From Luteolibacter sp. SL250 (lineage in GTDB: Bacteria > Verrucomicrobiota > Verrucomicrobiia > Verrucomicrobiales > Akkermansiaceae), in contig NZ_CP113054.1 in the NCBI RefSeq assembly GCF_026625605.1, forward strand, positions 434,001 to 498,000: a stretch of 64,000 nt of DNA, in the 5' to 3' direction. The position numbers and the translations under genes are program-made. This document shows, one piece after another, positions 58,739-64,000 of this stretch (position 1 is its first letter; every line of letters starts with the position of its first letter). The notes under the pieces are model-generated. The model was not told where the DNA came from. It saw only the letters and a list, made by a program, of their open reading frames with translations, and did not search any database.

Positions 58739-59831
58739 GCAGGCTGGAAAGCCGTGCGAGATGAGCCTGGGGCGAGAAGCGGGAAAGGACGCTCTCCCTG
58801 ACCTCCGCGAATGCCTTGGCGGACGCCTCCGGCTGGCTCCATGCCCGCTGGATCGTTGAGACAAGGGCGGCCGGGGTCGGGTCCGCGCTGACGAAGGTGT
58901 CGCGGTGGGGGCCGTAGATATCGTCCACCCCTTCGCAGGGGTAGGAGAAGGCAGGTTTGCCGGCGGTTACGGCCTCGACCAGCGAGCGTGGGAGGCCTTC
59001 ACGGAAGCTGGGCAGCAACAAGGTGCCGGCGCGTTCGAGGAGGGAGGCGACACCATCGAAATTTCCGATCATCGCGACCCGGTCTCCGAGGCGCGCTCCG
59101 GTGATGGCCTGTTCCATGACAGGTAGGTAGGCGGGATCAATGTCACCCGCAAGGAGCAGCCCGGCATCCGTCTCCCCGGCATCGATGAGGGAGCGGAGCA
59201 CCTGCACCGCGGCCGCCTGGTTCTTCCGCGGGCTGAGCTTTCCGACAACGAGCAGCCAGCGGCGGACCTCCGGATAGGGTAGGAGGAGCTGGTCCAGTTT
59301 CCGGGTGTCCCCGGCATCCACCGCAGGGACGCTCACGGAATTGAAGAGGACCTGGACCTTGGAGGTGAACTCCGGATGGGAGGTGAGCGCGGAGGCGATG
59401 GTGGAGGAAACCGGGAGGATCAGATCATGTTCCTGCAGGCGGTACTGGAGGGATTTGCGGACGGTCGCGATGCCATCCCTGAGGATGACGGCGGAGCGGC
59501 AGCCCAGGTGCCGGGCGATGGCGGATGCATGGGGCGCCCACCACATTTCGTTGCTGATGATCCAGTCCGGACGCCATGGCGCGAGGTCGCGCGAAATGGA
59601 ACGCATGGCGGACGGGAAGCGGATCCGTTCGAAGAGCTTCCGCCACGCGGGGAGTGGGGCAATCGTCAGGGGAACGCCGATGCGGGCGCAACGCTCCGTG
59701 AACGGACCGGTTTCCGAGCAGATGACGCGCGGGCGGATGGAGCCCTCCGCCGAGATGGCGGCGAGGCTTTCGGCGAGGCTGTTCTTGGAGCCGCCCCGGC
59801 CTGCGGACTGCTGGATGAAGATGACGTTCAT
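58707..59831 (-). CDS. Glycosyltransferase family 4
   Basis: The 374-residue GT-B protein starts at MNVIFIQQSAGRGGSKNSLA and has a donor-binding half with WLLVVGKLSPRKNQAAAVQV and LLPSFREGLPRSLVEAVTAG, the usual E-x7-E region. It should add one sugar to the surface glycan. The upstream region to 59905 is a 73-bp divergent gap. Confidence 0.86.
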   Translation of the reverse strand: MNVIFIQQSAGRGGSKNSLAESLAAISAEGSIRPRVICSETGPFTERCARIGVPLTIAPLPAWRKLFERIRFPSAMRSISRDLAPWRPDWIISNEMWWAPHASAIARHLGCRSAVILRDGIATVRKSLQYRLQEHDLILPVSSTIASALTSHPEFTSKVQVLFNSVSVPAVDAGDTRKLDQLLLPYPEVRRWLLVVGKLSPRKNQAAAVQVLRSLIDAGETDAGLLLAGDIDPAYLPVMEQAITGARLGDRVAMIGNFDGVASLLERAGTLLLPSFREGLPRSLVEAVTAGKPAFSYPCEGVDDIYGPHRDTFVSADPTPAALVSTIQRAWSQPEASAKAFAEVRESVLSRFSPQAHLARLSSLLNEPSQKPSR

Positions 59832-59904
59832 CGTGTGGCCCTGCATCCTGTGAAGCGACAAGGGGTCTTGCAAGAGCGGGGAAATGCGGGACACTGGCCG
59901 CCGG

Positions 59905-60837
59905 ATGAAAAAGGCATTGATTCTGGGACGCAGCAATGGAGTGGGCCTGGACCGGGATGCCTCGCTCGTGGCGGATGCGCTCACCGGAACGGGTATGGAG
60001 GCGGTGGTGCCGCCGTTGAGGGGCGTGGGGGCATGGCTTTCCCCCCGTTGCCGGGGAGATGTCGCGATCCATCTGGAACGGGTGGCTCCATGGTGGAAGT
60101 GGAAGGCCCGGTGTCATTTCCTGATCCCGAACCAGGAGCGGTTTCCCAGGCGCTTGTTGGGAACCCTGGGCATGATCGACCATGTACTCTGCAAGTCACG
60201 GCACGCGGCGGAGGTTTTTTCAAAGCACCATTCTTCCGTCCACTACATGGGCTTCACATCGGAAGACCGCATGCTGCCGCATGTGGAGCGGGACTATGGC
60301 AGGTTCTTCCATCTGGCGGGACGCAGCACGCTGAAGAACACGGAGCTGATCCTGGAGTTGTGGCGGGATCATCCGGAGTGGCCGGAGCTCACGTTGGTCC
60401 AGCATCCGGACAACGCGCCGTCCTCCGTGCCACGGAACGTGAGGCTGTTCGACCAGTATCTGCCGGATGAGCATCTGCGGGAGTTGCAGAACAGCCACGG
60501 GGTGCATCTCTGCCCATCGTTGTCGGAAGGGTGGGGGCACTACATCGTGGAGGCCATGTCATGCCGGGCGGTGGCCGTGGTCACCGATGCACCGCCGATG
60601 AACGAGCTGGTCGCTCCCGGGCGGGGCATGACGGTTCGTGTGGATCGGAGTGAGCCGCGCCACCTGGGGTGGAATTTCCATGCCGCACGGGAGGCGTTGG
60701 AGGGTGCGATCCAATATCTGGTGGATGCCCCGCCGGACGAGAAGAGGACCATGGGAGACCGGGCGCGCCTGTGGTTTGAGGAAAACTCGGTTGCCTTCCG
60801 CAGCCGTTTCGCGGAGCTTGTGGGCCGCTTGGCGTAG
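59905..60837 (+). CDS. Glycosyltransferase (GT4-like)
   Basis: The 310-residue protein starts at MKKALILGRSNGVGLDRDAS; an ATG seven codons earlier is possible. The C-terminal half has GVHLCPSLSEGWGHYIVEAM followed by SCRAVAVVTDAPPMNEL, the GT4 donor-site pattern. The N-terminal half is short and divergent. It is followed 7 bp later by a kinase-like gene, so they form an operon. Confidence 0.82.
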   Translation: MKKALILGRSNGVGLDRDASLVADALTGTGMEAVVPPLRGVGAWLSPRCRGDVAIHLERVAPWWKWKARCHFLIPNQERFPRRLLGTLGMIDHVLCKSRHAAEVFSKHHSSVHYMGFTSEDRMLPHVERDYGRFFHLAGRSTLKNTELILELWRDHPEWPELTLVQHPDNAPSSVPRNVRLFDQYLPDEHLRELQNSHGVHLCPSLSEGWGHYIVEAMSCRAVAVVTDAPPMNELVAPGRGMTVRVDRSEPRHLGWNFHAAREALEGAIQYLVDAPPDEKRTMGDRARLWFEENSVAFRSRFAELVGRLA

Positions 60838-60844
60838 AGGAGGT

Positions 60845-61639
60845 ATGCGAGAAGTTTTCAACATGGTGCCGGAGGTGGCGGAGCTGTTCCGCGCTCATGG
60901 GATCGATCACGGGGGCGTCTGGCTGGGCGATCCTCCGGGGGCCTCCGTGGAGGCTTTGGAAATGGTCAGGATCGCCCTCTCCCTGGATGAAACCCATGAT
61001 GTCTGGAGGGTGACCCTGGGGGGAAAAGGATACTATCTCAAACGGAGGTGGGAGGAGTCTCCCGGCTCCCTGTTGAGGATGCTCTGTTACGGAAAGAAGC
61101 CGGTTTCCTCCCCGATCCGGGAGATCATGCTGGCCACACGCCTGAAGGAAGCTGGATTTGCCGTGATGGAGCCGGTGGCATGGGGCGAGTGGCGCCGGAG
61201 AGGTCTCCCGGCAAAGGGGTTCCTGCTCACCCGGGAGATCGTTGGAACACCGGTGGAGAAAGTTCACACGGATGGGGATGCGGCATGCCGCCGCGACCTG
61301 CTTTTCCGCCTGGGGCGTCTCACGGGCCGGTTGCACATTGCGGGGTTTTTCCAGCACGTGCGGCTGAAGGATCTGATCGAAACGGAGGGCGGGGAGCTGG
61401 TCCTGATCGACCGGGAGGCGGCAAAACCCTGGCCGCGGAAATTTTCATGGCCGCAGGCGGTGGTTTGCCTGTCAAGAACCCTGCGCCGGACCATGAGGGA
61501 TGGCCACCGCTTTTCCGCGGGTGAAGGGAGCGCGTTTTTCCGCGGATACGCCGGGGAGGTGAAGGGGAGGTCCGGTTTGACGCCGAAGGAAATCCGCCGG
61601 AGCGCGATGAAGGGGATCCGGCTGGAACTCGGAGGATGA
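60845..61639 (+). CDS. WaaP-type kinase-fold protein, catalytic Asp apparently missing
   Basis: The 264-residue protein starts at 60845 after a good GAGGAGG. It follows the heptose/Kdo kinase pattern: Lys in GYYLKRRW, Glu in the helix SPIREIMLATRLKEAG, and a DFG-like LVLIDREAA. The catalytic loop reads HIAGFFQHVRLKDLI, where the family usually has an H-R-D or H-G-D; the Asp is replaced. It could be a pseudokinase or use a shifted acid. It follows the glycosyltransferase gene and would act on the lipid-core or glycan. Confidence 0.65.
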   Translation: MREVFNMVPEVAELFRAHGIDHGGVWLGDPPGASVEALEMVRIALSLDETHDVWRVTLGGKGYYLKRRWEESPGSLLRMLCYGKKPVSSPIREIMLATRLKEAGFAVMEPVAWGEWRRRGLPAKGFLLTREIVGTPVEKVHTDGDAACRRDLLFRLGRLTGRLHIAGFFQHVRLKDLIETEGGELVLIDREAAKPWPRKFSWPQAVVCLSRTLRRTMRDGHRFSAGEGSAFFRGYAGEVKGRSGLTPKEIRRSAMKGIRLELGG

Positions 61640-61651
61640 GGCGGGAAGGGA

Positions 61652-62335
61652 TCAGCGGACCGGCGCGGGAACTTTCACCGGCGGCTCCGGAGATGCCTTC
61701 AGCGCGGCGTCCACCACATAGGGTTCCACGATGCGGACCGCGCCGGAGGTGGTGAGCAGGACCGAGCTGGCATCCATATCCCCCGCATGGCTTTTCAGCG
61801 GTGGGGAGATGAGCAGCGCGGCGGAGGGATCTTCGGAATCCGCCGACCAGAAGTAGAGCCAGTCGCCCGCATGCTGTTTCCGGACGGTGAGCAGCTCGCT
61901 CACGTTGGTCGTGTAGCCCATCGGGTCGAGCTGCCGGATGTCAGACGGATAGGGGGCGGTGTCCGTGCCCTGTGCCTGGTGGAAGGCGACCAGCGCCGTG
62001 CCGATCTGACGGACGTTGTTGAGATACGCCACTTCGTGCGCCTTCTGTTGCGAGCGGATGAACAGGGGGGTGAGAAGCCCTGCCAGGAACGCGCCTACAA
62101 AGATCAGCACGAAGCTGCCGTAGCCCAGCCAGAGGCCGGCCTTCGCCTGCCCTCTGCCTTCCAGCGCACCGCCTGTCTTGCCGATCTGTGACAGGGCGAT
62201 GTGGCCGAGGATGACCGCAGGAAGAAAGGTGGTGCCGCAGGTGATCGGGCTGAGGATGCCGCAGACCATGCTCGCCGTGGCCAGTCCGGATTTCGGAGGG
62301 AGCGGTGCCGCAGCAGGAGTGGGTGGCGGTTGCAT
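61652..62335 (-). CDS. DUF4190-type membrane protein
   Basis: The 227-residue protein begins with a proline-rich segment (MQPPPTPAAAPLPPKSGLAT) followed by two transmembrane helices with ASMVCGILSPITCGTTFLPA and ILGHIALSQIGKTGG, the DUF4190 pattern. After the second helix comes a pilin-like soluble part (AHEVAYLNNVRQIGTALVAF). Such proteins are common in Verrucomicrobia; function is unknown. A start 13 codons upstream (62374) is possible. It is divergent from the BlaI gene and shares its operator region. Confidence 0.75.
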   Translation of the reverse strand: MQPPPTPAAAPLPPKSGLATASMVCGILSPITCGTTFLPAVILGHIALSQIGKTGGALEGRGQAKAGLWLGYGSFVLIFVGAFLAGLLTPLFIRSQQKAHEVAYLNNVRQIGTALVAFHQAQGTDTAPYPSDIRQLDPMGYTTNVSELLTVRKQHAGDWLYFWSADSEDPSAALLISPPLKSHAGDMDASSVLLTTSGAVRIVEPYVVDAALKASPEPPVKVPAPVR

Positions 62336-62395
62336 GGCGGCAGGATTGCAGGCGCGGTGGAAATGTCGAGTCATGGGGACATCGGAGATTCTGGT

Positions 62396-62444
62396 GACGA
62401 CAGATGTCGTCGTTTTTCGGTTGACATTAACGACAGATGTCGTC
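62396..62444. promoter_or_regulatory. Twin palindromic operators of the BlaI-type repressor
   Basis: GACGACA-GA-TGTCGTC (62396-62411) and AACGACA-GA-TGTCGTC (62429-62444) are two nearly identical inverted repeats 33 bp apart centre to centre. A TTGACA (-35-like) hexamer at 62421-62426 lies between them. Dyad operators with a TGTMGTM-like half-site are known for BlaI/MecI repressors. They lie between the divergent DUF4190 and BlaI genes and may control both. Confidence 0.75.
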
Positions 62445-62456
62445 ATTCGATCTTCC

Positions 62457-62855
62457 ATGAGTGGAAATCCCCTTCCCGCGTTGTCCGCGGCGGAACAGGC
62501 GTTGATGGATCTGGTCTGGAAGCACCAACCGGCCACGGTCGCCCGTCTGCTGGAACTGGTGAATGCCTCCCGCCCGGAGCCGATCACCCGAAACACGCTC
62601 CAGACCCAGCTTTCCCGGCTGGAGGCGAAGGGATGGATCCGCCGGGCGGAAGGGGAGAAGTCGCTGGAATACTCCGCGGTGGTGAAGGAGAAGAAAGGCC
62701 GTGTCGGACTGCTGAAGGATCTGAAGGGCCGGATGTTCGGTGGCTCCGCCTTGTCGATGATGCGCTGCCTGGTGGAGGAAGGAGGGATTTCCAAAGCGGA
62801 GATCGCCGAACTGCGGAAGCTGCTGGATGAACACGGAAAGGGAGGAAAGCCATGA
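62457..62855 (+). CDS. BlaI/MecI/CopY family repressor
   Basis: The 132-residue protein has an N-terminal winged helix (LSAAEQALMDLVWKHQPATV, then TRNTLQTQLSRLEAKGWIRR) and a short C-terminal dimerisation helix region. It overlaps the M56 peptidase gene by 4 bp (ATGA). In BlaI/BlaR systems the membrane peptidase senses a signal and cleaves the repressor. The twin operators just upstream suggest autoregulation. Confidence 0.9.
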   Translation: MSGNPLPALSAAEQALMDLVWKHQPATVARLLELVNASRPEPITRNTLQTQLSRLEAKGWIRRAEGEKSLEYSAVVKEKKGRVGLLKDLKGRMFGGSALSMMRCLVEEGGISKAEIAELRKLLDEHGKGGKP

Positions 62856-64000
62856 ACGTGCTTTCGGGACTTCCGGCGTATTGGCTGAACTTCCTGCTGC
62901 ACACCGCGCTGCTGTCGGCGTTCGTGTGGTGCCTGTGTCTGGTCCTGCGGGATCCGGGTAGGAAGGCCTTTGCCGCTGCGGCGGGTTTGTTTTTCATCGC
63001 CCTGCTTCCATGGATCACCGCGAAAGGCTTGCTGCCGCAAAGGGGTGCGCCAGTGACACCAACGGAAGTATCCGCTCCCATGCGGGAAGACGATTTCTCC
63101 GGGTGGGTCGTCCGGATCGACAAGCCGGCGAGAGTGCCGGAACTGCGTCCGGCGGAGATCACGACGGCTCAGGGACCAGCGCGTTCCGCTCCCAGGGATT
63201 TGAGGATGGTTCTGGCGGTCCTGTGGATCTCGGGAGCAGTCATCGGACTGTTTGTGGTGGTGGTGAGGCATGCGGTTCTGTCACGCCGTCTGCGGTCGCT
63301 GCGGAATCCGGATGAGCGGGAATGGAACGGCCTTTCGCCGCACGCCACCCGGTCCCGCCAAGCGTTCCTCATTGCCGGCGATGAGGTGGGGCCTTGCGCG
63401 GCGGGTTTCCTGACACCGCACATCGTGCTGCCGGCGGACCTTGTTGCGGAAGGAGGCGGAAAGCTGCGTTGGGCGGTGCGCCATGAGGAAGAACACCTGC
63501 GGTCGTCCGACCCGCGTGTGGCCGTCTTGCTTTCGCTGGTGAAGGCCATTCTATGGTGGAACCCGCTGGTCCATATATTGGGGCGGATATGGATGGAGGA
63601 GAGGGAGCGCGTATGCGACGCAAGGGCGCTCGACCACCCGGAGGAGGGAAGGAACTATGGTGCCTTCCTGCTCGAATTGACCGAAACCGGAATAGCCGCG
63701 GGTGGCCTGCCGATGGCGGGCGGAGGGGAGCGGCGGCTCAGAAAGCGCATCCACGCGCTGCTGTGCGGGCCGAAGGTGGCTCCCCGTTCAAATGCTTCCC
63801 GATTCGGCATCATGGGACTGCTCGCCGCCGGTGCGTTTCTGGCCTGCTGCTTCGGCGTGGAGGAGAAAGAGCCACTCCGTGTGCCGGACACGCCGGCCAA
63901 ACCAAGCGTGGACGCGGGAAAGGCCGTGGATCAGGACGTCCCGATCCGCATCATCCAAACCAGAATCAACGCCTCGTACTTCCGGACAGGCTTTGCGATT
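62852..64000 (+). CDS. M56/BlaR1-type membrane metallopeptidase, 3' end cut by window
   Basis: The frame starts at 62852 and is open to the right edge (383 codons visible). It has hydrophobic segments near residues 10-60 and 120-140 (MVLAVLWISGAVIGLFVVVV), the zinc motif H211-E-E-E-H215 and the downstream WWNPLVHILGR with ERERVCDARAL, all typical of M56 peptidases. Another hydrophobic segment follows near residue 315-330 (FGIMGLLAAGAFLACCFGVE). The domain beyond that is outside or only starting in the window. It pairs with the BlaI-type repressor as a signal-sensing system; the signal is unknown. Confidence 0.88.
   Translation, partial: MNVLSGLPAYWLNFLLHTALLSAFVWCLCLVLRDPGRKAFAAAAGLFFIALLPWITAKGLLPQRGAPVTPTEVSAPMREDDFSGWVVRIDKPARVPELRPAEITTAQGPARSAPRDLRMVLAVLWISGAVIGLFVVVVRHAVLSRRLRSLRNPDEREWNGLSPHATRSRQAFLIAGDEVGPCAAGFLTPHIVLPADLVAEGGGKLRWAVRHEEEHLRSSDPRVAVLLSLVKAILWWNPLVHILGRIWMEERERVCDARALDHPEEGRNYGAFLLELTETGIAAGGLPMAGGGERRLRKRIHALLCGPKVAPRSNASRFGIMGLLAAGAFLACCFGVEEKEPLRVPDTPAKPSVDAGKAVDQDVPIRIIQTRINASYFRTGFAI

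Overview
The window reads as a chromosomal segment of a GC-rich, Gram-negative member of the Verrucomicrobiota, probably close to the Luteolibacter/Haloferula group (inference). The grounds are secreted proteins with a PEP-CTERM tail (a P-E-P motif, a hydrophobic stretch and an Arg-rich end), an autotransporter-associated beta-strand repeat protein, a sulfatase and other secreted hydrolases, a fused rhamnulose-phosphate aldolase/dehydrogenase, and many long intergenic palindromes plus a 7-bp tandem array of types I associate with this phylum. I found no rRNA, tRNA, CRISPR array, prophage or intact transposase. Layout: 1-10 kb holds transporters (an Nramp-related protein cut by the window edge, a FUSC-type protein, a SulP transporter), a GlxA-type regulator divergent from an alpha/beta hydrolase, a PEP-CTERM gene broken by one stop codon, and a secreted FAD oxidoreductase with an SLH-like tail. 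10.5-15.5 kb is a rhamnose module: aldolase/dehydrogenase fusion, divergent DeoR-type repressor and rhamnulokinase, next to what looks like the remnant of a two-gene AbiEii-like toxin-antitoxin unit. 15.6-31.5 kb is a mosaic of secreted enzymes (cytochrome-linked sugar dehydrogenase, esterases, sulfatase, prolyl oligopeptidase, L,D-transpeptidase), housekeeping genes (RppH, glyoxalase-like, universal stress protein), and a small apparent regulon: a membrane protein, a winged-helix regulator and an IspH-fold protein without its iron-sulfur cysteines, preceded or flanked by three copies of the inverted repeat CTTTG-N5-CAAAG. 31.7-41.4 kb holds two PEP-CTERM proteins, lipoamide dehydrogenase, a two-gene TPR operon and a membrane protein.

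41.4-61.6 kb is a surface-glycan locus. It contains a complete gene set for CMP-pseudaminic acid (pseB, pseC, pseF, pseG fused to an acetyltransferase, pseI), followed by an amidotransferase/HisH/HisF2 module expected to make an acetamidino group, and then a hexapeptide acyltransferase. Around these lie a UDP-glucuronate-epimerase-like protein, several glycosyltransferases, a sulfotransferase, two methyltransferases, two Kdo/WaaP-type kinases (one apparently without its catalytic Asp) and two YrbL-type kinase-fold paralogues. The genes together suggest a heavily modified, charged polysaccharide or glycoprotein glycan. No flippase, polymerase or ligase is in view, so export must be encoded elsewhere. 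61.6-64 kb holds a DUF4190-type membrane protein divergent from a BlaI-type repressor and an M56/BlaR1-type metallopeptidase that runs off the right edge; twin palindromic operators lie in the shared intergenic region.
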